In this document: positions 8,025 through 14,553 of the stretch, in pieces
Numbering within the stretch: position 1 is the stretch's first letter
Layout: each line of letters opens with the position of its first letter
Assembly (NCBI GenBank): GCA_937915925.1
Contig: CALGGM010000063.1
Span: 1-23,022, forward strand
DNA length: 23,022 nucleotides
From: an uncultured Clostridia bacterium
Lineage (GTDB): Bacteria > Bacillota > Clostridia > Christensenellales > CAG-138
Direction of reading: 5' to 3'
Program-made: the position numbers and the translations under genes
Notes under the pieces: generated by a model
What the model was told of the DNA's origin: nothing
Databases searched by the model: none
Seen by the model: the letters and a program-made list of their open reading frames with translations, nothing else

Positions 8025-8205
8025 CAAGAAAAAACGCGGGAACGGCGGTTTCTTCCGGGGAAGGTTCTGCGTGCTTTCTGTATATTGTTGCAGGATTTTC
8101 AATGAATTCGGCGGATTATGAATATATTCCCGTTATTTTGAACGGATATACAAAACCGGTCAGACAACTTTTCCCCGTTTTCCGAGGCGGTGCGGTCATT
8201 GTTCG

Positions 8206-8234
8206 TTGACAAATATGAAAAACGGATGTACAAT
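8206..8234 (+). promoter_or_regulatory. Sigma-A-type promoter of the lacI-PHP-pfkB operon
   Basis: TTGACA (8206-8211), a 17-nt spacer, then TACAAT (8229-8234), with a predicted start near 8241. Hexamers and spacing are identical to the divergent promoter. It lies downstream of the ATG at 8190, which rules that codon out as the regulator's start. Confidence 0.85.
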
Positions 8235-8243
8235 AACTTATCC

Positions 8244-8255
8244 GAAAACGTTTTC
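8244..8255. promoter_or_regulatory. LacI-type operator, autoregulatory
   Basis: GAAAACGTTTTC is a perfect 12-bp palindrome at about +4 to +15 of the regulator's promoter, the same relative position as the operator of the divergent operon. This is the expected pattern when a LacI-family protein represses itself and its neighbour. Confidence 0.78.
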
Positions 8256-8278
8256 ACCGGTTTTCGAGAGTTGTTTCC

Positions 8279-8284
8279 GGAGGA
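8279..8284 (+). promoter_or_regulatory. Ribosome binding site fixing a GTG start for the LacI regulator
   Basis: GGAGGA followed by 7 nt and then GTG at 8292. It is the only good ribosome site in the leader and places the start directly before the helix-turn-helix, as LacI proteins normally begin. Confidence 0.75.
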
Positions 8285-8291
8285 ATATTTT

Positions 8292-9302
8292 GTGGGATTT
8301 GTAACTCTGAAAGACGTTGCCAAGGTCGCGGGCGTTTCTTACGCAACCGTTTCGCGCGCGCTTTCGGGCAGCCCCGAAATCGGCGAAAGCACGCGAAAGA
8401 GGGTCGTCCGCATCTGCGAGGAGATGGGTTACACGCCGAACTCCGTCGCGCGGTCCATGGTCATGAAGCGGACGAACATCATCGGACTGATCGTAACCAG
8501 CATCGACAACCCGTTTATGAGCGAAATGACGGCGCACCTGGAGATCTATGCAAGAAAGTGCGGCTACAATCTGATGGTCTGCAATTCGTCGTACAACCTC
8601 GATCTGGAAAAGGAAGTGTTCGCGCTTCTGCTGGGCAGAAAGGTAGACGGCATCATCATCATTCCGGTGGGAAACGAATCGTACGACACGCTGAAAACGC
8701 TGACCGCGCAGGTGCCGACCGTGTTTATCGGCGAGAATATGCTCGATCTGCCGGAGAATTACGTCTCCGTCGACAACACCTCGGGGATGATGCAGGCGAC
8801 GGAGTATCTGTATTCGCTCGGACATCGGCGGATCCTGTACTTCGGGGCGCGCGACAACAGCATGACGCATAAGCTGCGTGTCGACGGCTATCTGCACGCG
8901 TGCGAAAAGCTCGGCATCACGCCGAACGTGATCCGCAACACCAGCGCACGAAGCTCGTTCCAGGTCGGCTACGTTCTCGCGAGCGAGCATTTTCAGAAGG
9001 GCTTTTCCGAAACGGCGATCCTTTGCGCGGCGGACACGCTCGCGATCGGCGTCATTCAGGCGGCGTATGAAAAGGGCATCCGGATTCCGGAGGACCTTTC
9101 GCTGATGGGGTTTGACAACATCTCGTTTTCTGCATTGCCGCCGATCGATCTCACGACGGTCAATCAGCCCAAGCAGGAGCTTGCGATCTCCGCGCTTGAC
9201 ATGCTGAACAATCGCATCAAAAAGCCCGACGCGCCTCACACCAGGACGATCCTGTCGCCTTCGGTCGTGATCCGCAATTCCTGCCGGGCAATCGATAACT
9301 GA
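8292..9302 (+). CDS. LacI-family transcriptional regulator
   Basis: A 336-residue repressor. The N-terminal helix-turn-helix reads TLKDVAKVAGVSYATVSRAL, followed by the hinge region ending GYTPNSVARSMVMKRTNIIGLIV. The remainder is a periplasmic-binding-protein-like effector domain with the usual DNPFM, VDGIII, VPTVFIG, YLYSLGHRRI and GFDNISFS segments. The frame is open upstream to 8190, but the promoter at 8206-8234 and the GGAGGA site support the GTG at 8292. It is the first gene of a three-gene operon; the PHP gene begins 18 nt after its stop. Two matching operators suggest it represses both its own operon and the divergent one. The effector is probably a sugar, polyol or phosphate ester used by the locus; its identity is unknown. 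Confidence 0.93.
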   Translation: MGFVTLKDVAKVAGVSYATVSRALSGSPEIGESTRKRVVRICEEMGYTPNSVARSMVMKRTNIIGLIVTSIDNPFMSEMTAHLEIYARKCGYNLMVCNSSYNLDLEKEVFALLLGRKVDGIIIIPVGNESYDTLKTLTAQVPTVFIGENMLDLPENYVSVDNTSGMMQATEYLYSLGHRRILYFGARDNSMTHKLRVDGYLHACEKLGITPNVIRNTSARSSFQVGYVLASEHFQKGFSETAILCAADTLAIGVIQAAYEKGIRIPEDLSLMGFDNISFSALPPIDLTTVNQPKQELAISALDMLNNRIKKPDAPHTRTILSPSVVIRNSCRAIDN

Positions 9303-9320
9303 ACACAAAAGAGGAGAATC

Positions 9321-10031
9321 ATGTATCGTTACGAGCTTCACCTTCACACTTCGGAATCCAGCAAGTGCGGTCACGTCGCCGCAGCCGATCAGGTCAGGAC
9401 CTATCACGAACTCGGCTATGCCGGTATCTGCGTGACCGATCATCTGCACAACATGCAGATCGGTCATTATGACGTTCCGAACGATTGGAACGCGATCATC
9501 GACCGCTACCTTATGGGCTATCATGCTGCGAAAGCGGCGGGGGACGCGATCGGACTGGACGTCATCTTCGGCGTCGAGCTGCGCTTTCCGGAAAACAACA
9601 GCGATTATCTGATCTACGGCATCGACGAGGCGTGGCTGTACGCGCATCCGTGGATCACGCAGATGGATCATCAGTCGTTCTTCGATCGATATAAGGACGA
9701 GGTGCTCATCATCCACGCGCATCCGTACCGCAACTGCGACGAGGTGTTTTACGACTGCGTACACGGGATCGAGATTGTGAACTGCAATCCGCGGCACGAC
9801 AGCCGCAACGCGCTTGCGCTGCAGCTTGCGAAGGAGAACCCGCATCTGTACCGTACCGTCGGAAGCGACGCGCATCAGATCGGGGATGAGGGACGCGCGG
9901 CGATCGTGACCGAGGAGCGGATCCGCGATTCCTTTGCGTTAAAGGACGTGATCACATCCGGACGGTACCGCAACGAGTGCCCGGAATTTGATTGGATCAT
10001 CAAAGAAAGCGAGGCTTTTTTCCATGTTTGA
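9321..10031 (+). CDS. PHP-domain metal-dependent phosphoesterase
   Basis: A 236-residue PHP-family protein. Metal-binding motifs appear in the usual order: H7 and H9 in ELHLHT, D40 and H41 in VTDH, E86 in GVELRF, H132 and H134 in IHAHP, H159 in PRH, and D183 and H185 in GSDAH. PHP enzymes hydrolyse phosphoesters such as histidinol phosphate, nucleoside bisphosphates and cyclic sugar phosphates, and this one lacks extra domains that would narrow the substrate. AGGAG lies 6 nt before ATG 9321. The 3' end overlaps the kinase gene by 8 nt, so the two are translationally linked. Placement in a LacI-controlled operon with a sugar kinase suggests it acts on a phosphorylated intermediate of the same pathway. 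Confidence 0.88.
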   Translation: MYRYELHLHTSESSKCGHVAAADQVRTYHELGYAGICVTDHLHNMQIGHYDVPNDWNAIIDRYLMGYHAAKAAGDAIGLDVIFGVELRFPENNSDYLIYGIDEAWLYAHPWITQMDHQSFFDRYKDEVLIIHAHPYRNCDEVFYDCVHGIEIVNCNPRHDSRNALALQLAKENPHLYRTVGSDAHQIGDEGRAAIVTEERIRDSFALKDVITSGRYRNECPEFDWIIKESEAFFHV

Positions 10032-10902
10032 CAGTATGATTATCGGACAGATCACGCTTGATCACAACATCGACTACGACGGACGCGAGGAGTTTATCAA
10101 CGGCGGCGCGGTCACGTTTTCCGGCTATGCCGCTGCGGCGATCGGGCATTCCGTTGCGGTCGTTCCGAAGGGCAACACGCGCGTGATCGATCCGTTCCGC
10201 GTGTTCGCGGACAGCAAGGTCGAGAAGGTGTTTGCGGTCGAATCCGATACCTATACGGAAATGCAAAACACGTATTTTACGGCGGACCGCGAGCGTCGCC
10301 GCAGCCTCAACACCAAGCGGATCGAGCCGTATAAGCCCTCCGATCTGCCGGATGCCGAAGCAAGGATCTATCATCTCGGCGGGCTTGTGGCGGGCGATTT
10401 CCCACACGAATTCGTCGAAGCCTGCGCCGCGCGCGGCGACGTCGGATTGGACGTGCAGGGCATGATGCGCTACCGCAACGACGACGAAACGCTTGAGCTT
10501 CGCGACTGGCCGGAGAAGCGCGAAATCCTTCCGCTGATCCGTTATCTCAAAACCGACGCTGCCGAAGCCGAAAAGCTCACCGGCACCGACGACCGCGAAA
10601 AGGCGGCGTTCCTTCTCTGCGAGTGGGGGGCGAAGGAGGTCGTCATCACGCACAACACCGAGGTGATCGCCTGCGACGGCAAACAAATCTTCCGCGCGCC
10701 GCTTCGCCCGAGAAACCTCACCGGACGCACCGGCAGAGGCGATACGACCTTTGCGGGATATCTGTGCGAGCGGCTGCATGCCGACATTTCGACCGCGCTG
10801 ACCTTTGCCGCGGCGCTGGTCTCGCTGAAGATGGAAACGCCGGGTCCGTTCAAGGGCACGCGCGAGGACGTCTACAACTACATCAAAACCTATTATTGCT
10901 GA
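10024..10902 (+). CDS. PfkB-family sugar or cyclitol kinase
   Basis: A 292-residue ribokinase-superfamily kinase. The N-terminal substrate-side glycine motif is GGAVTFSGYAAAAIG (27-41), LKTDAAEAEKLTG (175-187) is the usual mid-protein block, and TGRTGRGDTTFAGYL (233-247) holds the catalytic base D240. The GRGDT form replaces the common GAGD. I recall this variant from myo-inositol-kinase-like PfkB proteins, which fits the IolG-like gene in the divergent operon but is not proof. The ATG at 10024 is chosen over one at 9988 because GAGG lies 9 nt upstream and the family normally begins just here. It is the last gene of the operon. The substrate could equally be another sugar or a nucleoside. Confidence 0.85.
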   Translation: MFDSMIIGQITLDHNIDYDGREEFINGGAVTFSGYAAAAIGHSVAVVPKGNTRVIDPFRVFADSKVEKVFAVESDTYTEMQNTYFTADRERRRSLNTKRIEPYKPSDLPDAEARIYHLGGLVAGDFPHEFVEACAARGDVGLDVQGMMRYRNDDETLELRDWPEKREILPLIRYLKTDAAEAEKLTGTDDREKAAFLLCEWGAKEVVITHNTEVIACDGKQIFRAPLRPRNLTGRTGRGDTTFAGYLCERLHADISTALTFAAALVSLKMETPGPFKGTREDVYNYIKTYYC

Positions 10903-10916
10903 ATCGTATATGCGAA

Positions 10917-10932
10917 GAGGAGAGGGCGAACG
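10917..10932 (+). repeat. 16-nt direct repeat, copy 1
   Basis: GAGGAGAGGGCGAACG, found again without mismatch at 11287-11302. Both copies lie in the same convergent spacer and are followed by a CTCCCT-like stretch that can pair back with the purine-rich start. Confidence 0.6.
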
Positions 10933-10941
10933 TACTCCCTC

Positions 10942-10971
10942 CAGCGTGTCAAAAAACCTTTTGACACGCTG
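10942..10971. terminator. Perfect 13-bp hairpin after the pfkB-type gene
   Basis: Arms CAGCGTGTCAAAA (10942-10954) and TTTTGACACGCTG (10959-10971) pair without mismatch around the loop AACC. It begins 39 nt after the kinase stop. No run of T follows, so it may be a rho-independent terminator of poor form, an mRNA-stabilising stem or a binding site. A smaller palindrome, AACAGACTGTT (10972-10982), follows at once. Confidence 0.55.
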
Positions 10972-10993
10972 AACAGACTGTTGGGAAGGGAGA

Positions 10994-11051
10994 GATGGCG
11001 ACGCGCGGGAAGCGCGCGACGGCACCGCTGTAACGAAGCGAAGCGAAGTGG
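10994..11051. repeat. 58-nt GC-rich intergenic repeat, copy 1
   Basis: Begins GATGGCGACGCGCGGG and ends AAGCGAAGTGG. It matches 54 of 58 positions of the copy at 11103-11160, with a start-to-start distance of 109 nt. It has internal complementarity (CACCGCT against AGCGAAGTG-type arms) and resembles dispersed palindromic intergenic elements. No coding function is apparent. Confidence 0.7.
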
Positions 11052-11102
11052 CGAAAGAATTCGCGTTTTCGCGACGGAGCTATACTAACGTATGCGACCG
11101 AA

Positions 11103-11160
11103 GATGGCGACGCGCGGGAAGCGTGCGACGTCACCGCTGTAACGGAGCGAAGCGGAGTGG
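11103..11160. repeat. 58-nt GC-rich intergenic repeat, copy 2
   Basis: The second copy of the element, differing at four positions. Two changes (C to T and G to T) lie in the first half and two (A to G) in the AGCGAAGCG part. The arms CACCGCT and AGCGGAGTGG pair better here than in copy 1. The DNA between the copies contains a small TCGCG-TTTT-CGCGA hairpin (11061-11074). Confidence 0.7.
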
Positions 11161-11197
11161 TTAAGAAAACACGGATAGTTAGCGGTGAAATAATAGA

Positions 11198-11225
11198 AAG
11201 AAAGGGCGTCCTTGCGCCTTTTCTT
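11198..11225. terminator. Bidirectional terminator-like hairpin
   Basis: Arms AAGAAAGGGCG (11198-11208) and CGCCTTTTCTT (11215-11225) pair over 11 positions with one G-T wobble, around a 6-nt loop. The A-rich left and T-rich right flanks make it usable from either strand, as expected between convergent genes. Confidence 0.5.
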
Positions 11226-11286
11226 CCTGCAAGTATTCATTTGAATCATCTCGCCGTAAACGGTCTGCCCCCTTTTGCGACAGCCT

Positions 11287-11302
11287 GAGGAGAGGGCGAA
11301 CG
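11287..11302 (+). repeat. 16-nt direct repeat, copy 2
   Basis: Identical to 10917-10932. Here it runs into CTCTCTCC, so GGAGAG and CTCTCC can form a short stem. Confidence 0.6.
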
Positions 11303-11311
11303 CTCTCTCCC

Positions 11312-11327
11312 TTTCTGTATACAGAAA
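11312..11327. repeat. Perfect 16-bp palindrome
   Basis: TTTCTGTATACAGAAA reads the same on both strands. It sits between the 16-mer repeat and the hairpin behind the L,D-transpeptidase gene. It may be part of the termination region or a protein site; nothing more can be said. Confidence 0.5.
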
Positions 11328-11348
11328 CAGCCTCGAAATCGAGACTGT
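11327..11348 (-). terminator. Hairpin after the L,D-transpeptidase gene
   Basis: ACAG-C-CTCG, loop AAAT, CGAG-A-CTGT, with one mismatched pair. On the minus strand it is followed by TTTCTGTAT, a weakly T-rich tail, about 20 nt after the stop at 11369. It is a modest candidate for the end of the phosphatase/transpeptidase transcript. Confidence 0.5.
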
Positions 11349-11368
11349 TCGGAATGTCTGAGAATTTG

Positions 11369-12133
11369 TTATCGTTCGCTCGGCCAAAGACTGCCGGGCC
11401 AGTCGGCGCCTCCGGAGAGGGCGTCGAAGGTGTCGATCACGACGACGGTGTCCGCGTCGACGCGCTGCATGACAAAGCGCAGATGATCCTCCGGAATGGC
11501 GACGCAGCCGCCGGTGTACGGCTTTGCCGGACCGAAGCAATGTAAAAAGATCGCGGAGCCGAGACCGGGCGTGCCTTCCTCGTTGTAGCTGATGTTCAGA
11601 CAGTATTGATAGTGATAGATATAGTCGATGATATGCTCGGAATCGCCGCTTTCGACGTCGAGCCCGGGCAGGTCTTTGAGATTGACAAGCTCATTATAAT
11701 GATAGCCCTCGCGCGGATCGCCCGACCAATAGGTGTCCTGATCCACCTTGACGTAGGGGATCAACGAGCCCGGATCGTCGGCAATGCCGAACGCGCGGTT
11801 GAAACGGAACGCGCCGACCGGCGTCTTGGCGTCGCCTTCTTTTGTCTTCCCGAGACCGTTTCTGCCGATAAAGCCGGGCGTCGTCATCACCATATGCCAG
11901 CTTCCGTCGCTGCTTTTTTCATGCAGCGAGACCCATGCGTCCGTCGCGTCCTCCGATAATGCGGCGACGACAAAGAGCTGCTTTGCGTCCTTTGCGGCGT
12001 CAAGATTATCGATCCATTCGGGCGAGGCGACGTCGATGCCCCGATACCCTTCGACTGCTTTGTCGGACGTGCAGCCTGCAAAAATTGCTGTGAACAGCAA
12101 TATCGTCGCCAATAGGAAGCATGATTTTTTCAT
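11369..12133 (-). CDS. L,D-transpeptidase (YkuD-type) lipoprotein
   Basis: A 254-residue exported protein. It begins with a lipoprotein signal: MKK, a hydrophobic stretch, and the lipobox FAGC with C21 as the probable acylated cysteine. The catalytic domain includes IGRNGLGKTKEGDAKTPVG (89-107) and the active-site region with H198 in FLHCFG and C210 in TGGCVAIPE. These enzymes cross-link peptidoglycan stems or attach partners to them outside the membrane. GAGGAG lies before ATG 12133. It starts 24 nt after the stop of the sensor phosphatase gene, so it is probably expressed from box A with it. That links the signalling island to the cell wall. It lacks a separate peptidoglycan-binding domain. 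Confidence 0.85.
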   Translation of the reverse strand: MKKSCFLLATILLFTAIFAGCTSDKAVEGYRGIDVASPEWIDNLDAAKDAKQLFVVAALSEDATDAWVSLHEKSSDGSWHMVMTTPGFIGRNGLGKTKEGDAKTPVGAFRFNRAFGIADDPGSLIPYVKVDQDTYWSGDPREGYHYNELVNLKDLPGLDVESGDSEHIIDYIYHYQYCLNISYNEEGTPGLGSAIFLHCFGPAKPYTGGCVAIPEDHLRFVMQRVDADTVVVIDTFDALSGGADWPGSLWPSER

Positions 12134-12157
12134 TCGTTTCTCCTCACTTTCTGCTGA

Positions 12158-14329
12158 TCAAACCGTCGGAGCTATCGGTCCGCGGTACTGGAGACAAACC
12201 ATCGTCAGATCGTCGAACTGCTCCGCATCGCCGACAAAGGCGTCGACATGCGCGCGGACGTTCTTCAAGAGCACTTCCGGCGATGCGTCCTGCTGCTCGT
12301 TCAGCGCCGCAAGCATCCGTTCCGTGCCGAACAGCGTTTCATTCGCGTCCGTCGCTTCCGGAACGCCGTCGGTGTAGACGAACAGCTTTGCGCCGGACGC
12401 GAGCATGATCTCGTATTCCTTATAGCGCATGCCGTCCATGCCGCCGATGATAAAGCCGTGCTTGTCACGGTACAGCTCGAAATCGCCGTCCGGCGTTTTC
12501 AGCACGGGGTATTCGTGCCCCGCATTTGCGCAGGTCAGCTTGCCGGTGGGGATGTCGAGAATGCCGAGCCAGACGGTGACGAACATCTGCTCGCGATTGT
12601 TCTGGCAGATCTGATGATTCACCGCTTCGAGAACTTTAGCAGGGCTCATGCCGGTCATGGCGTAGTTTTGCACAAGGATCTTCGATCCCATCATGAACAG
12701 CGCAGCGGGAATGCCCTTGCCGGACACGTCCGCGATCACGATGCCGAGGTGATCGTCGTCGATCAGGAAGAAATCGTAGAAGTCGCCGCCGACCTCCTTT
12801 GCCGGGTCCATGCTCGCATAGATGTCAAATTCCGCACGGTCCGGGAACGGCGGGAAAAAGTGCGGCAGCATATCCGCCTGAATGCGCGTTGCAAGCGCCA
12901 GCTCCGTGCTGATGCGCTCCTTCTCCGCGGTGATCGCGGTGATGTCCTGAATGTATTTGCGGATCTTCTTTGAAAGATCGGCAAACGATTCGGCGAGCAC
13001 CTCGATCTCGTCGTTCGTGAGGTATCTGTCCTGCATTTCAAACGGCTGTCCGGTCTGTCCGCATTTGGTGATGTCCTCGGTCATTTGCCGGATCGGCTTT
13101 ACCATGCGGTTGACCGCGATCATCGCAGCAACGTTGCCGATCAGAAAGGCAAGCACCAGCAGAATAATTCCGACAAGGTTCGTCTTGGCGGATTCCTTTT
13201 GGAAGGTCGCGGTGGCATTTTCGTTGATCCCGTCATATGCGGAAAGCAGCAGCTGTTCCGGCAGCTCGGTCAGGTTTTTGTCCACAACGTTGATCACCGC
13301 CCAGCCGACGGTCGGGACGGGGGAGCCGACCATGTAGTATTCCGTTCCGCCGACGGACACGGTTTGAAGTCCTGTGGATCCGTTGAGCGCGGTTTCGATC
13401 AACGCGGCAAGCGCTTCGTTGCCGGAGGACCGTAGATCCTTTGCTTCGCTTTGAAGAGCGACCTTGAAGATCCCGTCCGCTTCGGGTCCGAGGATCACCT
13501 GACCGCGATCGTTGATGAGATAGGAGGAGGTACCCTGCTCGGAGGCTTTGATAAAATCGTTCACGCTGTCGAGCACGACGTCGATCCCGACGACGCCGAC
13601 GGTTTCTCCGTTCAGCTTGACGGGCGCGGAGCAGGTGATCAAGAGCTTTCCGGAAAACGCGTCACGCGTGATCCCGGTAAAATACAGATCGTCCGATTCC
13701 ACTGCGCCCACATACCAAGGGCGTTCCCTGACCGGGAACGGGATCGGCTCGCCGGATTCGGTCAGCTTGCTTTTTGCCTTTTCGTCGACGCAAAGGTCTG
13801 TGCCGTCCGAAAGTCCGATATAGCAGCCGTCGATCTTTTTGGAGTTTTGATGCATCGCGATCATCGGGGTGGAAAGATGCGCAAGATAGCCGAGATATTC
13901 GGATTTTGTGTAGTCCACACCCTCTTCAAAAAGCACGAACGCGGAGGACGTTCCGTCGCTTGCGGCGTCGGGCAGCCCGACGGGAAGCGGTGTCAGGCTA
14001 TCGCGGTTTTCCAAAATCCCCTGCGCCATCGTCTGCAGCATACGTGTGTTGCTGACGATCTCGGCAAAGTCGTTGTCGGCAAGGTTTGCCTTGAGTTCCG
14101 TCGCCGAAACAAGCGAGCCCTCCATGACCTGATGCATCGTGGCTTTGGATGTCTCGGAAATCGCGTTCTGCTGTTCGACGCGCGTTTCGGAAACGACGTT
14201 CAGAAGCATCCGGTTCTGATACAGTGTTATGCCTGCGAACATGACCGCCAGCAGAAGAAGCATCAAAGCGACGAGCAGGATCGCCCTCTTTTGCAAGCCT
14301 CCGAATGTAATGCCCAATATCTTTTTCAT
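12158..14329 (-). CDS. Membrane sensor with SpoIIE/RsbU-type PP2C phosphatase domain
   Basis: A 723-residue signalling protein. TM helix 1 lies near residues 16-36. An extracytoplasmic dCache-like sensor (about 37-384) with a RERPWYVGAV segment is followed by TM helix 2 near 385-405, a HAMP domain at about 406-458, a short helical linker and a PP2C-type SpoIIE domain (490-720). Metal-binding aspartates are seen in GGDFYD (D516, D519), DVSGKG (D534), YTDGV (D654) and DDLTM (D706, D707). Such proteins dephosphorylate STAS antagonists, here probably the one at 17711-18007 or the STAS part of the fusion at 19521-21080. The ATG at 14329 is chosen because GGAGG lies 8 nt upstream; the open frame continues to 14470 past the regulatory box. 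It is controlled by box A. Confidence 0.92.
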   Translation of the reverse strand: MKKILGITFGGLQKRAILLVALMLLLLAVMFAGITLYQNRMLLNVVSETRVEQQNAISETSKATMHQVMEGSLVSATELKANLADNDFAEIVSNTRMLQTMAQGILENRDSLTPLPVGLPDAASDGTSSAFVLFEEGVDYTKSEYLGYLAHLSTPMIAMHQNSKKIDGCYIGLSDGTDLCVDEKAKSKLTESGEPIPFPVRERPWYVGAVESDDLYFTGITRDAFSGKLLITCSAPVKLNGETVGVVGIDVVLDSVNDFIKASEQGTSSYLINDRGQVILGPEADGIFKVALQSEAKDLRSSGNEALAALIETALNGSTGLQTVSVGGTEYYMVGSPVPTVGWAVINVVDKNLTELPEQLLLSAYDGINENATATFQKESAKTNLVGIILLVLAFLIGNVAAMIAVNRMVKPIRQMTEDITKCGQTGQPFEMQDRYLTNDEIEVLAESFADLSKKIRKYIQDITAITAEKERISTELALATRIQADMLPHFFPPFPDRAEFDIYASMDPAKEVGGDFYDFFLIDDDHLGIVIADVSGKGIPAALFMMGSKILVQNYAMTGMSPAKVLEAVNHQICQNNREQMFVTVWLGILDIPTGKLTCANAGHEYPVLKTPDGDFELYRDKHGFIIGGMDGMRYKEYEIMLASGAKLFVYTDGVPEATDANETLFGTERMLAALNEQQDASPEVLLKNVRAHVDAFVGDAEQFDDLTMVCLQYRGPIAPTV

Positions 14330-14406
14330 GTCGGTTTCCTCCGCTTGTGTCCGTTCCGATCTTACGGTTTCATATATCATAGTTTTCCTAAGGATACAAC
14401 ATAGCA

Positions 14407-14440
14407 AAAATAGCATGACCTGTCCAACAAATGTCCAACA
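14407..14440 (-). promoter_or_regulatory. Tandem TGTTGGACA box A and -10 before the sensor phosphatase gene
   Basis: Read on the minus strand, TGTTGGACATTTGTTGGACA (14421-14440) is two copies of TGTTGGACA with an 11-nt period. After 8 nt comes the -10-like TATTTT (14407-14412). The box occupies the -35 region, as in class II activation by PhoB/OmpR-type regulators. The predicted start is near 14400, 71 nt from the ATG. Confidence 0.7.
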
Positions 14441-14483
14441 AAAGTCCGCGCTTATGCGGCAGAGGAGCAAGAAAGAAAATGGA

Positions 14484-14517
14484 TGTTGGACATTTGTTGG
14501 ACAGAGCCGGTTACAAT
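14484..14517 (+). promoter_or_regulatory. Tandem TGTTGGACA box B and -10 before the HAD phosphatase gene
   Basis: TGTTGGACATTTGTTGGACA (14484-14503), 8 nt, then TACAAT (14512-14517), the best -10 of the four. It faces away from box A, so the two 20-mers form an inverted pair 43 nt apart that serves divergent genes. No separate TTGACA exists at the right distance, which suggests dependence on an activator. Confidence 0.75.
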
Positions 14518-14553
14518 ACCTGATTGATCATTAAAGAACAAAGGAAAATGAAA

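Noticed and set aside
8190..8291. An upstream ATG start for the LacI regulator
   Set aside because: The ATG at 8190 lies before the TTGACA/TACAAT promoter and has no ribosome site. GTG at 8292 has GGAGGA at 7 nt and gives the normal N-terminus.
8238..9875. Minus-strand open frame of 545 codons opposite the LacI and PHP genes
   Set aside because: It lies antisense to two well-supported genes and contains low-complexity, arginine-rich sequence with no domain.
10917..11302. A CRISPR array in the repeat-rich spacer
   Set aside because: Only two copies of each repeat exist, their sizes and spacing do not fit repeat-spacer units, and no cas gene is present.
10949..11540. Two minus-strand frames containing SLRYSG-VARFPRVAI-like peptides
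   Set aside because: These are translations of the 58-nt intergenic repeats and of sequence antisense to, or beyond, the transpeptidase gene. The similarity comes from the DNA repeat, not a protein family.
14330..14470. N-terminal extension of the SpoIIE-type phosphatase
   Set aside because: The extension would cover box A and its -10 hexamer. ATG 14329 has a strong ribosome site and begins a normal MKK-type membrane start.
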